Shown here piece after piece: positions 1 to 8,302 of a DNA stretch of 64,000 nt. How positions within the stretch are numbered: position 1 is the stretch's first letter; every line of letters starts with the position of its first letter. Position numbers and translations under genes: made by a program. A model generated the notes under the pieces. It did no database searches and had not been told where the DNA came from. It saw only the letters and a program-made list of their open reading frames with translations. Source of the stretch: an uncultured Croceitalea sp. (lineage in GTDB: Bacteria > Bacteroidota > Bacteroidia > Flavobacteriales > Flavobacteriaceae). The stretch spans positions 248,001 to 312,000 of the forward strand of contig CANLXH010000001.1 of assembly GCA_947495075.1 (NCBI GenBank), in the 5' to 3' direction.

Positions 1-2
1 AA

Positions 3-1121
3 ATAGTACAATTGTTTAATAGAGAAGAAATAGAGAAAGAGAAATTTAGAGGTATAAACGAAAAACACCAAAATGCTTGGCTCAGAACAGTTTGGTATAA
101 CTCTATATTTTTTGCAGTAGCAGAGTTATTAGGAGCGGTAAGTATTGGACTTATTGTTTGGTTTGGAGGGCTACAAAACGTTACAGGAATCGATGCAGGT
201 GAGTATGGTGATATTTTTACTTTTATTCTTTTTTCCGGAATGTTATTTAGACCGCTTAGACAAATTGCGGATAAGTTTAATACGCTGCAGATGGGTATGG
301 TCGCGGCTAATCGAGTATTTAACATATTGGATACAGAAAGTAAAATTCTTAATAAAGGAACTGTTGAAAAACAAGAAATGAAAGGAGCTATTAAATTTTC
401 AGATGTCCGTTTTGGATATATAGAAGATGAAGAAGTTTTGCATGGGATTTCTTTTGATGTAAAAGCTGGAGAAACTATAGCAATTGTTGGTTCTACTGGC
501 GCTGGGAAATCTACGATTATTAATCTTTTAAACCGTTTCTACGAGATTAACTCAGGAACTATTCTAATAGATGGTATAGATATTCAAAAATATACACTAG
601 AGTCGCTTCGTTCTCATATCGCCGTGGTACTTCAAGATGTTTTCCTTTTTGCCGATACAATCGCCAACAATATTTGCTTGAAGGATAAAACCATAGCTAT
701 TAAGGACATTGAGGCAGCAGCAAAGCAGATTGGAGTTCATGAATTTATTTCAAGCTTACCAGGGAGGTATCAATATAATGTAAAAGAACGAGGGACTATG
801 CTTTCTAGTGGTCAACGACAGCTCATTGCATTTTTAAGAGCTTATGTAAGTAATCCAAGTGTTTTAGTATTAGATGAAGCCACCTCTTCAATAGATACCT
901 ATTCTGAGCAATTAATTCAACAAGCAACTGAGAAAATTACGGAAGGTAGAACCTCCATTATAATTGCACACCGTTTGGCTACCATTAAAAAGGCTGATAA
1001 AATTTTAGTTATGGATGCTGGCAAAATTGTGGAGAGTGGTACCCATAAAGAACTTCTTGAAAAAGGTGGTTATTATAGCAATTTATATGAAGCGCAATTT
1101 TTAGCAGAGGAAGTGGCTTAA
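3..1121 (+). CDS. ABC transporter permease/ATPase, C-terminal part (5' truncated)
   Basis: This is the C-terminal part of an MsbA/MdlB-type ABC exporter half-transporter; the reading frame is open to the window edge, so the start lies upstream. Numbering from the TTG codon at 12, residues 1-100 are the end of the membrane domain with hydrophobic segments near 30-55 and 68-80. The nucleotide-binding domain follows. It has Walker A GSTGAGKST (160-168), the Q-loop Gln208, a signature LSSGQ (264-268), Walker B VLVLDE (284-289) and the H-loop His320. These proteins use ATP to export lipids, peptides or drugs across the inner membrane, but the substrate cannot be read from this part. The gene converges on the DUF3667 gene with one base between them. 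TTG at 12 is internal and should not be taken as a start. Confidence 0.93.
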   Translation: MVQLFNREEIEKEKFRGINEKHQNAWLRTVWYNSIFFAVAELLGAVSIGLIVWFGGLQNVTGIDAGEYGDIFTFILFSGMLFRPLRQIADKFNTLQMGMVAANRVFNILDTESKILNKGTVEKQEMKGAIKFSDVRFGYIEDEEVLHGISFDVKAGETIAIVGSTGAGKSTIINLLNRFYEINSGTILIDGIDIQKYTLESLRSHIAVVLQDVFLFADTIANNICLKDKTIAIKDIEAAAKQIGVHEFISSLPGRYQYNVKERGTMLSSGQRQLIAFLRAYVSNPSVLVLDEATSSIDTYSEQLIQQATEKITEGRTSIIIAHRLATIKKADKILVMDAGKIVESGTHKELLEKGGYYSNLYEAQFLAEEVA

Positions 1122-1122
1122 T

Positions 1123-1893
1123 TTATTTTTGAATAAAATCTTCTAGATTTATAGTTCCAAAAATTAATCCAATTATTATAGCTAAAACGCCAATACCCAT
1201 CATTACAATAAGAAACATAAAGAAATAACCGAAAGCTCGCAAAATAGCACTTCCTGCTCCAATTTTATGAGCTCTTTTCAGAACATAAAATTGATAGCCA
1301 ATAGAAAAGGTTAAAAAAATCCAGTTAAAAATATCATAACGAAATTCAAAAATGCTGAAAACAATAAGCCCCAAAATTACTTGAACAAATGATATTTGTC
1401 CTGTGGTATAAGCATTAGTTATCAAATGTTCTGTATAATTGAGTTTTCTTTTATCTAAGAATAATATCCATGTCATTAAGGCATAAACAGGAATTAATAA
1501 ATATGAAATTATGGCTTGATAGTCGATTACAAAATCCATGTTGGGTGTAGAAGCATTCTCAGGATTAAAGCTGCTTTCGGTAAGGTTTATATGGTATATA
1601 TCCCTTAAAACAAAAAATAAAACACCAGATAGTGTAATTGCAATTGCAAAAAAGCTAATTGGATTCATATATTTTTTACGTGCTCCAGAAATAAAACTTT
1701 CTATAACGACTTCTGGTTTAGTAAAAAGATGTTTTATGGTTTTAAATAGCGTATTATCAAGGTCAAAAACTTGAAATTTTAAATCTTGCCAAATATTTTT
1801 TAAGGTTAATCGATTACGGATTATTTTTCCCCCACAGTTTGGACAGTAACTAAAATCTGAACGAAGACTATTTTCGCATGTTTTACAAATCAT
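1123..1893 (-). CDS. DUF3667 family membrane protein
   Basis: This 256-residue protein opens with a zinc-ribbon-like knuckle: Cys3-x2-Cys6, then CPNC at 17-20. Next comes an amphipathic stretch with a TIKHLFTKPE segment, and then about five hydrophobic segments between roughly residues 78 and 245. That layout matches DUF3667, a family common in Flavobacteriia with no assigned function. It overlaps the end of cdaA by one base (TAATG type), so the two are probably co-transcribed, with cdaA first. The hydrophobic segments make it an inner-membrane protein. Any link to c-di-AMP signalling rests on position alone. Confidence 0.82.
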   Translation of the reverse strand: MICKTCENSLRSDFSYCPNCGGKIIRNRLTLKNIWQDLKFQVFDLDNTLFKTIKHLFTKPEVVIESFISGARKKYMNPISFFAIAITLSGVLFFVLRDIYHINLTESSFNPENASTPNMDFVIDYQAIISYLLIPVYALMTWILFLDKRKLNYTEHLITNAYTTGQISFVQVILGLIVFSIFEFRYDIFNWIFLTFSIGYQFYVLKRAHKIGAGSAILRAFGYFFMFLIVMMGIGVLAIIIGLIFGTINLEDFIQK

Positions 1894-2678
1894 TACTCCA
1901 AATCCTTTTTAATCATTTCGGTAAGTTCTTCTAGATTTTTATAGAGTACAAACTCTCCATTCTTAATATAGGATATAAGACCGGTTTCTTCACTAACTAC
2001 CAGACACATAGCGTCTGTTTTCTCCGTAATACCTACTGCTGCCCTATGTCGCAAACCAAAGCGGAGAGGAATGTTACGTTCGTTAGATACAGGTAAAATA
2101 ACCCTAGTGGCAGTTATATAATTATCCTGTATCACCGCAGCTCCATCGTGTAAAGGGCTATTTTTATAGAAAATACTCTCAATAATTGGTTGTGTAATTT
2201 CTATACTCATTTTATCTCCAGAAGACTTCACAAAATCTAAATTATTATTGCGCTCAATAACCAGAATGGCACCAGTTTTACTAAGGCCCATTTTTTCGCA
2301 GGCATTGACAATTGCTTGTACATTAGTTTCTGTAGGAAGACCTTCTTGACGTAAAAATTTGAAATGTCTAATAAAATTACGCTTAGACGCAAAATTAGTA
2401 GAACCAATCATTAATAAGAATTTTCGAATTTCTTGTTGAAATACTATAATAAGGGCTATTAATCCAATATTCATAAAGCCACCAACCATACTACTTATCA
2501 TTTTCATTTGTAGTAGCTCCGTTAGTTTCCAAAGTGCCCAAACAATAACTATCCCTATAAAAATATTAATTGCTACTGTTCCTCTTACCAGTTTATAAAC
2601 ATAATAGAGAAGTACAGCAACTAAGATAATGTCTATAAAATCTGTGATTTTAAATTCGAGAAAGTTTAGGAAATCCAA
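1893..2678 (-). CDS. cdaA: Diadenylate cyclase CdaA
   Basis: This is a membrane-bound diadenylate cyclase that makes the second messenger c-di-AMP from two ATP. The 261 residues match the usual CdaA length. There are three N-terminal transmembrane helices at about 13-30, 36-55 and 66-85. The DisA_N catalytic domain follows, with the conserved DGA (178-180) and RHR (210-212) motifs that bind ATP and metal. Most CdaA genes in Firmicutes are followed by cdaR and glmM; neither is here. Instead folP lies upstream and a DUF3667 gene downstream on the same strand, an arrangement I associate with Bacteroidota. c-di-AMP generally controls potassium and osmotic balance and wall stress; that role here is inferred from the family. 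Confidence 0.93.
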   Translation of the reverse strand: MDFLNFLEFKITDFIDIILVAVLLYYVYKLVRGTVAINIFIGIVIVWALWKLTELLQMKMISSMVGGFMNIGLIALIIVFQQEIRKFLLMIGSTNFASKRNFIRHFKFLRQEGLPTETNVQAIVNACEKMGLSKTGAILVIERNNNLDFVKSSGDKMSIEITQPIIESIFYKNSPLHDGAAVIQDNYITATRVILPVSNERNIPLRFGLRHRAAVGITEKTDAMCLVVSEETGLISYIKNGEFVLYKNLEELTEMIKKDLE

Positions 2679-2719
2679 ACGCTGTGTTTTTGTAAAATTA
2701 ACAATTTTGAAAGAACCAT

Positions 2720-3556
2720 TTAAGATTTATTCGCTGCCTCTAATTCATTAAAAAGCGTAATACATTCTAAAGCTTCTTTTACATCATGAACTCTTAAAAT
2801 AGAAGCACCGCTATTCAAGGCTAACATATTAAGTGCAGTTGTACCATTTAATGCTTCTTGAGCTGTATTTTTAAGGGGCTTGTAAATCATAGATTTTCTG
2901 CTTAGACCAGCAAGAATTGGTAAATCAAAAGTTTTTAAAAGATTAAGATTAGCTAGTAACCTATAATTTTGTTGTATGTTTTTTGCAAAACCAAAACCAG
3001 GGTCAAGAATAATATCATTTATTTTTTTGCTCCGCGCTGCTTGTACTCTTTCAGAAAAATAGAACAAAATATCTTTTAATAAATCGTCATAATTAGTCAT
3101 CTCCTTCATGTTTTGGGGATTTCCTTTCATATGCATCATAATATATGGAACTTGGTATTTAGCAACTGTATCTAACATTTGTTCGTCCAGTTTCCCAGCA
3201 GAAATATCATTTATAATACTAGCTCCCATTTCTATGCATCTTGCAGCTACTTTACTACGAAAAGTATCTATCGAAATTAATACTTGTGGGAATTTATTTA
3301 AGACAAATTCGATAATTGGTGTTATTCTTTTTAATTCTTCCTCTTCAGAGATATTAGTTGCTCCCGGTCTAGAACTATATGCGCCAATATCAATAAAAGT
3401 GGTGCCTTCAAAAAGCATTTTTTCTACTTTTTTTAGAATGTCAGATTCACTTTTATATTTACCTCCGTCATAAAAAGAATCAGGAGTAAGATTTAAAACT
3501 CCCATAACTTTTGGTGTGGATAAGTCAATAAGGTCTCCTTTACAGTTTATGGTCAT
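2720..3556 (-). CDS. folP: Dihydropteroate synthase
   Basis: The 278-residue protein condenses para-aminobenzoate with dihydropterin pyrophosphate to give dihydropteroate, in folate synthesis in the cytoplasm; it is the sulfonamide target. It shows the N-terminal GVLNLTPDSF motif near residue 19, the DIGAYSSRPGA loop near 57, the ISIDTF motif near 95, INDISAG near 115 and DPGFGFAK near 187. The C-terminal motif LRVHD sits where the family has its RxH substrate loop. Length and motif order are normal. It lies 41 bases upstream of cdaA on the same strand and is divergent from the DUF1599 gene. Confidence 0.95.
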   Translation of the reverse strand: MTINCKGDLIDLSTPKVMGVLNLTPDSFYDGGKYKSESDILKKVEKMLFEGTTFIDIGAYSSRPGATNISEEEELKRITPIIEFVLNKFPQVLISIDTFRSKVAARCIEMGASIINDISAGKLDEQMLDTVAKYQVPYIMMHMKGNPQNMKEMTNYDDLLKDILFYFSERVQAARSKKINDIILDPGFGFAKNIQQNYRLLANLNLLKTFDLPILAGLSRKSMIYKPLKNTAQEALNGTTALNMLALNSGASILRVHDVKEALECITLFNELEAANKS

Positions 3557-3584
3557 AAAAAATGTTCGCTTTATTAGGTTTGTT

Positions 3585-3592
3585 TATCTTTG
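3585..3592 (+). promoter_or_regulatory. Bacteroidota-type -7 box (TATCTTTG)
   Basis: TATCTTTG matches the Bacteroidota -7 consensus TAnnTTTG. It sits about 54 bases before the proposed DUF1599 start at 3646, in the gap between divergent folP and DUF1599. No clear -33 TTTG is present, so support comes only from the box and its position. Confidence 0.45.
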
Positions 3593-3645
3593 GCAAAGTG
3601 CATTTGCACTGATAAAAGTTGAAATTTACGCAAATAAGCGCTTAC

Positions 3646-4182
3646 ATGCAGCAGACCTCTAAACAGTACGATGCGGTAATACACACCTGTAGAGAATTAT
3701 TCCTTAAAAAAACAAAAGATTACGGTACCGCTTGGCGAATACTTAGATTACCGTCTTTAACAGATCAAATTTTTATAAAAGCGCAGCGTATACGTGGCCT
3801 TCAAGAAAATATAGAACACAAAGTAGATGAGGGAGAACAGTCAGAATTTATAGGGATTATCAACTATTCTATTATGGCTTTAATACAAATTGATAAAGGG
3901 ATTGCAGAACAGCCAGATTTGGATATGGACGAGGCTATTCAACTTTATGATGTTAAAGCTTCTCTGACCAAGAAACTTATGGAAGACAAAAATCATGATT
4001 ATGGTGAGGCTTGGCGAGAAATGCGCGTTAGTTCTTTAACAGATTTAATTTTACAAAAATTACTTAGGGTAAAACAAATTGAAGATAATAAAGGCGAAAC
4101 CTTGGTTAGTGAAGGTATAGATGCGAACTATCAAGATATAATTAACTATGCTGTTTTTGCGCTAATTCATTTATCAGAATAA
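3646..4182 (+). CDS. DUF1599 domain protein
   Basis: This is a DUF1599 protein, a conserved Bacteroidota family of unknown function. The protein is an internal duplication: a motif of the form KTKDYGTAWRILR near the N-terminus is repeated as KNHDYGEAWREMR in the second half. Each copy is followed by SLTD, a helix, and a segment of the type INYxxxALI. I chose ATG at 3646 (178 aa, MQQTSKQYD...) rather than TTG at 3619 because the extra nine residues look like untranslated leader. The stop codon overlaps the ATG of the next gene, so it likely heads an operon with the DoxX-like gene, tpiA and prmA. Confidence 0.82.
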   Translation: MQQTSKQYDAVIHTCRELFLKKTKDYGTAWRILRLPSLTDQIFIKAQRIRGLQENIEHKVDEGEQSEFIGIINYSIMALIQIDKGIAEQPDLDMDEAIQLYDVKASLTKKLMEDKNHDYGEAWREMRVSSLTDLILQKLLRVKQIEDNKGETLVSEGIDANYQDIINYAVFALIHLSE

Positions 4183-5276
4183 TGAAGTATTTAGTAGGTT
4201 TTTCAAGGATTTTTGTTGGAGTTTTATTCATTATTAGTGGCTTAATAAAGTTAAATGACCCAATAGGTTTTTCATTTAAATTAGAAGAATACTTTAGCCA
4301 AGGAGTCCTCGACTTACCTTTTTTTGAGCCATACGCACTTTTAATTGCTATTGTAGTAGTTATTATTGAAGTTTTATTAGGTGTAGCTTTATTAATAGGA
4401 TATAAACCAAAATTTACTGTTTGGAGTTTATTGGTAATGATTGTCTTCTTTACTTTTTTGACGTTCTATTCTGCATATTTTAATAAGGTTACAGACTGTG
4501 GTTGTTTTGGAGATGTTGTGAAACTTACACCATGGGAGTCTTTTACTAAGGATATTATTTTATTAGTATTGATTCTAGTCTTGGTGCCAGGAGTAAAATT
4601 TATAAAATCGATATTTAGAAACGCTACTGGAGCAGTAGTAATGATATTTTCGCTTTTAGGCTGTATTATATTCTGCTATCATGTTTTAAATCATTTACCT
4701 GTCAAAGACTTTAGGCCTTATAAAATTGAAGCTAATATTAAAAAAGGTATGTCGGTGCCAGATGATGCTCCTAAAGCTTTGTATGAGTATGCTTGGAAAT
4801 TTAATGTAGGTGGAAAAGAAAAATTAATAGTTACAAATGGAGATTACCCAAGTGTTGAAGGAGAATTTATAGGTGTAGAAACTACTGAGATTCAAAAAGG
4901 GTACGAGCCACCGATACATGATTTTACTATAGAGAAAGATGGTGAAGACTTTACAAACTCTTTAGTAGAGGAAGATAAATTAGTGATGGTTATAGCTTAT
5001 GATCTAGATAAGAGCAATAAAGAAGTTTTTAAAGAAGTTAAAAAAGCTACTGATGAAGCAGTTTCTAAAGGCTATAAAATAGTTGGCATGTCTGCTTCAA
5101 GTTTGGAGAAAGCAAGCACTCTTATTGAAGAAAACAAACTTAATTTTGAGTTTTATTTCACCGATGAGACAACTTTAAAGACAATAGTTAGATCTAATCC
5201 TGCAATTCTAGTTTTAGAGAAAGGAACTATTTTGCAAAAAGTACATTATAACGATTTAGATAAACTTACATTTTAA
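4182..5276 (+). CDS. DoxX/MauE-like membrane protein with C-terminal thioredoxin-like region
   Basis: This 364-residue protein resembles the BT_3928 family of Bacteroidota. Residues 1-145 hold four hydrophobic helices of DoxX/MauE type, with a Cys pair TDCGCFGD near residue 105 as in MauE-like redox membrane proteins. A fifth helix lies near 150-170. A soluble region follows, and its last 120 residues (LVMVIAYDLDKSN onward) look like a thioredoxin/AhpC fold with no CxxC. It begins on the last base of the upstream DUF1599 stop codon and precedes tpiA by 17 bases. A role in envelope thiol-disulfide chemistry is an inference from the Cys pair and fold, not shown. Confidence 0.78.
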   Translation: MKYLVGFSRIFVGVLFIISGLIKLNDPIGFSFKLEEYFSQGVLDLPFFEPYALLIAIVVVIIEVLLGVALLIGYKPKFTVWSLLVMIVFFTFLTFYSAYFNKVTDCGCFGDVVKLTPWESFTKDIILLVLILVLVPGVKFIKSIFRNATGAVVMIFSLLGCIIFCYHVLNHLPVKDFRPYKIEANIKKGMSVPDDAPKALYEYAWKFNVGGKEKLIVTNGDYPSVEGEFIGVETTEIQKGYEPPIHDFTIEKDGEDFTNSLVEEDKLVMVIAYDLDKSNKEVFKEVKKATDEAVSKGYKIVGMSASSLEKASTLIEENKLNFEFYFTDETTLKTIVRSNPAILVLEKGTILQKVHYNDLDKLTF

Positions 5277-5293
5277 ACAATAAAAATAGAGCT

Positions 5294-6043
5294 ATGAGGG
5301 CCAAAATAGTTGCAGGAAACTGGAAAATGAATAAAAATGCACAGGAAACAGAATCGCTTTTAGCAGAACTATTTGCAAAGCTACCTGATACTGAGGCTGA
5401 GGTAATTGTAGCTCCAACCTTTGTAAACTTAGCAACTGCGGTTAGTTGTTTAGAAAATTCGATAATTCAGGTAGCGGCTCAAAATATGCACTTTGCGGAG
5501 AATGGTGCGTTTACAGGGGAAATTTCTACGGATATGTTGCTAAATATAAATGTTGATGTAGTTATTCTAGGACATTCAGAGAGACGTTCACACTTTGGTG
5601 AGACTGATGATTTACTTTCTAAAAAAGTACAAACTGCTTTAGAAAAAAACATGAGAATTATATTCTGTTTTGGAGAAGAATTGGAAGATAGAAAATCAGA
5701 CAATCATTTTGGCGTTGTTGAAAGTCAATTGAAAAATGCACTTTTTAGTTTAGACGCTTCTGCTTTTAAGAATATAGTTTTAGCTTATGAACCTGTTTGG
5801 GCAATTGGCACAGGAGAAACTGCAAGTCCAGAACAAGCGCAAGAAATGCATGCTTTTATTAGAGAGACCATTGCTTCTAAATATGATTCTTCTACCGCGA
5901 ATAATGTATCTATTTTATATGGTGGTAGTGTAAAACCCGCGAACGCAAAAGAGATTTTTTCTAAACCTGATGTTGATGGAGGATTAATAGGAGGGGCTTC
6001 TTTAAATAGTGATGATTTCATTGCTATAATTAGAGGTATATAA
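5294..6043 (+). CDS. tpiA: Triosephosphate isomerase
   Basis: The 249-residue cytoplasmic enzyme interconverts dihydroxyacetone phosphate and glyceraldehyde 3-phosphate in glycolysis and gluconeogenesis. It begins with the standard AGNWKMN motif containing the catalytic Lys. The catalytic His lies in LGHSERR (residues about 94-100) and the catalytic Glu in AYEPVWAIGTG (about 163-173). The phosphate-binding ends ILYGGSVKP and GGASL are in place. Length and all catalytic residues are normal. It is part of the same-strand run DUF1599, DoxX-like, tpiA, prmA, with gaps of 17 and 7 bases on either side. Confidence 0.98.
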   Translation: MRAKIVAGNWKMNKNAQETESLLAELFAKLPDTEAEVIVAPTFVNLATAVSCLENSIIQVAAQNMHFAENGAFTGEISTDMLLNINVDVVILGHSERRSHFGETDDLLSKKVQTALEKNMRIIFCFGEELEDRKSDNHFGVVESQLKNALFSLDASAFKNIVLAYEPVWAIGTGETASPEQAQEMHAFIRETIASKYDSSTANNVSILYGGSVKPANAKEIFSKPDVDGGLIGGASLNSDDFIAIIRGI

Positions 6044-6050
6044 GTATTAC

Positions 6051-6881
6051 ATGACCTATCTAGAATTTGATTTTAAGGTTAGTCCTTTGCCAATTGGTTC
6101 CGAGATACTTATTGCCGAGTTAGGTGAAGTTGGTTTTGAGAGCTTTGTTGAAAACGATTCTGGTTTTCTTGCCTACATCCCTGAACAGGACTTTGTAGAG
6201 AATGTGTTTAAGGAGATTCAACTTTTGAAGAATCCTGACTTTACAATTACATGGGATGCTAAAACAATAGAACAACAAAATTGGAATTCTGAGTGGGAAA
6301 AGAACTTTCATCCTATTAAAATTGATAATCAATGTATGGTAAGAGCACCTTTTCATGAAAAAGAAGAGGTCCAGTATGATATTATCATTGAGCCCAAAAT
6401 GAGTTTTGGTACTGGACATCATGAAACTACCCATATGATGTTGCAACATATATTAAATTACGATTTTGAAGATAAATCTGTCTTAGATATGGGCTGCGGT
6501 ACAGGTATTTTGGCAATATTGGCCGAAATGAGAGGTGCTAAACCTATTGAGGCTATTGATATTGATAACTGGTGTTATCTAAATTCTATTGAGAATGTAG
6601 AACGCAATAATTGCGTTAATATCAAAGTTTTTGAAGGTGATTCTAATTTATTAGATGGAAAAAGATTTGATATTATCATTGCCAATATTAATAGAAATAT
6701 TTTGTTGGATGATATACCAAAATATTCGAGATGTCTTAGTAAAGAAGGTTTGTTATTCCTTAGTGGCTTTTATGAATCAGACTTAAAAACAATATCTTCA
6801 AAGTGTGATGAATATTCCTTGGAGTATGCTCATAATCTAGAAAAAAATAATTGGGTTGCTGCAGTTTATCGAAAAAGGTAA
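6051..6881 (+). CDS. prmA: Ribosomal protein L11 methyltransferase
   Basis: PrmA methylates lysines and the N-terminus of ribosomal protein L11 using S-adenosylmethionine. The 276 residues contain an N-terminal recognition domain, then the SAM-binding domain with motif I VLDMGCGTG (144-152). Upstream sits the family motif MSFGTGHHETT (about 117-127). Motif II acidic residues lie in EAIDID, and IIANINRN is the NPPY-like substrate motif as usually seen in PrmA. Seven bases separate it from tpiA. The palindrome and T-run just downstream may terminate this operon. Confidence 0.95.
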   Translation: MTYLEFDFKVSPLPIGSEILIAELGEVGFESFVENDSGFLAYIPEQDFVENVFKEIQLLKNPDFTITWDAKTIEQQNWNSEWEKNFHPIKIDNQCMVRAPFHEKEEVQYDIIIEPKMSFGTGHHETTHMMLQHILNYDFEDKSVLDMGCGTGILAILAEMRGAKPIEAIDIDNWCYLNSIENVERNNCVNIKVFEGDSNLLDGKRFDIIIANINRNILLDDIPKYSRCLSKEGLLFLSGFYESDLKTISSKCDEYSLEYAHNLEKNNWVAAVYRKR

Positions 6882-6895
6882 AGAATTATCTATTT

Positions 6896-6922
6896 TACGA
6901 AAACGTTTTCGTACTTTTTTTT
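6896..6922 (+). terminator. Palindrome with T-run after prmA (terminator or operator)
   Basis: Bases 6896-6913 form a perfect 18-base palindrome, TACGAAAACGTTTTCGTA. As RNA it can fold a 7-bp stem with an ACGT loop, followed by a run of eight T, which fits an intrinsic terminator for prmA. The same DNA also looks like a LacI-family operator just upstream of the M57 protease gene. The two readings are not exclusive. Confidence 0.55.
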
Positions 6923-6966
6923 CGCATTGAAATAACCACTTATTTTTTAACCCAAAACTTTTTACT

Positions 6967-7827
6967 ATGAAAGATTTAAAACTCTTATCATGCGCTCTTG
7001 CGTGTGTATTTATTTTCTCAGCTTGTGAGAAAGATTCTGTTGATGAAACAGTTGTAGAAGCTAACAATGAAGGAGTAGTGCTTGATGCTGACTTATCACT
7101 TTCAGAAGATGTGCTTACTACACTTAAAACAAGTAATTTTAATACTAGTGAAGTAAAAGTGATTAATTTTCACCTGCCTGATGGTTCCATTCAGAAGCGT
7201 TACCAGTTAGAAGGAGATATTGCCTTATCAAAAGTCCAGATGGACCAATTTATTGCTCTTAAAAGTAATAATGATAGGAATTACCATACTAATAACTTGG
7301 TTAACCCTAGGACACTTTCCATTATTGGATATACTGGTGGTAATTTTGCCTTAAGCAATAAAGAGAGAACCGCTTTGCAATGGGCGGTTAATAATTACAA
7401 TCGTTTGAATCTGGGAATCCGATTTAACCTAACATTTGGGACTAATTTCCAAGATAAGGATATGGTTGTTTACAATAATACCACTAATAACCCTGGAGTT
7501 AGTGGTGGTGTTGCAGGTTTTCCAAGTAATGGTAACCCAAACAAGTTTATTCAAATTTATGGCTTAAGCGGTTTCTCTACAAATGTAAATGAGCATGTTA
7601 TTACACATGAAATGGGGCATTCTGTAGGTTTTAGGCATACAGATTGGTTCAGTAGGCAAAGCTGTGGAGAAAACATTAACGAGGGAGCAGGAGCTATTGG
7701 AGCGAATCCTATTCCTGGAACTCCAGCAGGGTATGACCCAACTTCACTAATGCTGGCTTGTTTCAGTTCATCAGTAGATGGTGAATTTAACAGTAATGAC
7801 GTTACAGCACTTAATTACTTATATTAA
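6967..7827 (+). CDS. M57-family (HEIGH-type) metalloprotease lipoprotein
   Basis: The 286-residue protein has a lipoprotein signal (lipobox FSAC, Cys20), so it is anchored in the envelope, and no obvious retention signal was noted. A 100-residue pro-like region is followed by a catalytic domain with the extended zinc motif HEMGHSVGFRH, His214, Glu215, His218 and His224. This matches the metzincin-like pattern HExxHxxGxxH of peptidase family M57 (dual-action HEIGH metallopeptidase). A Met in SLMLACF further on may form the metzincin Met-turn. The substrate is unknown. It appears to be a single-gene unit, flanked by a palindrome upstream and a strong terminator downstream. Confidence 0.85.
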   Translation: MKDLKLLSCALACVFIFSACEKDSVDETVVEANNEGVVLDADLSLSEDVLTTLKTSNFNTSEVKVINFHLPDGSIQKRYQLEGDIALSKVQMDQFIALKSNNDRNYHTNNLVNPRTLSIIGYTGGNFALSNKERTALQWAVNNYNRLNLGIRFNLTFGTNFQDKDMVVYNNTTNNPGVSGGVAGFPSNGNPNKFIQIYGLSGFSTNVNEHVITHEMGHSVGFRHTDWFSRQSCGENINEGAGAIGANPIPGTPAGYDPTSLMLACFSSSVDGEFNSNDVTALNYLY

Positions 7828-7866
7828 TTATCCAATTTTTTAATAATCAAGGTTACGACAATGTAA

Positions 7867-7900
7867 AAGAAGCACCATAATTGGTGCTTCTTTAATTTTT
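7867..7900 (+). terminator. Intrinsic terminator after the M57 protease gene
   Basis: A perfect 10-bp stem, AAGAAGCACC (7867-7876) with GGTGCTTCTT (7883-7892), plus an A-T closing pair, is followed by a T-rich tail (TTAATTTTT). It lies 40 bases after the protease stop. Confidence 0.88.
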
Positions 7901-7961
7901 TCTATTGTTTTTTGGGTCAAAAGGTTTAATTCAATACATTTATTCAAAAGAAAGGGTAATC

Positions 7962-8240
7962 ATGTTTAGTACTAAAGAAAAGATTTCCGAAGAACTACTA
8001 CTTGAAGAAGAAACTGTTAAACAAAGCGAAATTGTGCTTTTTAATGATGATGTGAATACATTTGATCATGTTATAGATACCCTAATAGCAGTCTGCGAAC
8101 ATACTCCTGAACAAGCGGAACAATGTTCTATAATTGTTCATCATAATGGTAGATGTACAGTTAAAACAGGTGAATATGATGATTTAAAGCCTAAGTGTTC
8201 AGGATTATTACAAGCTGGTCTTAGTGCTGAAATTATATAG
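7962..8240 (+). CDS. clpS: ATP-dependent Clp protease adaptor ClpS
   Basis: ClpS delivers N-degron substrates to the ClpAP/ClpCP protease in the cytoplasm. The protein has a charged N-terminal tail, then the core motif VLFNDDVNTFDHV and the region around VHHNGRCTVKTG, both standard for the N-end-rule binding pocket. I set the start at ATG 7962 (92 residues): AAAGGG lies six bases upstream, and the alternative TTG at 7905 would add 19 unrelated residues that overlap the terminator tail. It stands alone between that terminator and the glucan-locus regulator. Confidence 0.93.
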   Translation: MFSTKEKISEELLLEEETVKQSEIVLFNDDVNTFDHVIDTLIAVCEHTPEQAEQCSIIVHHNGRCTVKTGEYDDLKPKCSGLLQAGLSAEII

Positions 8241-8302
8241 TGTCCTTTATACTTTAGGTCGCTACATATCTATTTTCATTATATTTAGAAAAAGCTGCTC
8301 TT

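Noticed and set aside
7905-7961. TTG start for clpS
   Set aside because: Adds residues without family support, and AAAGGG lies in front of ATG 7962.
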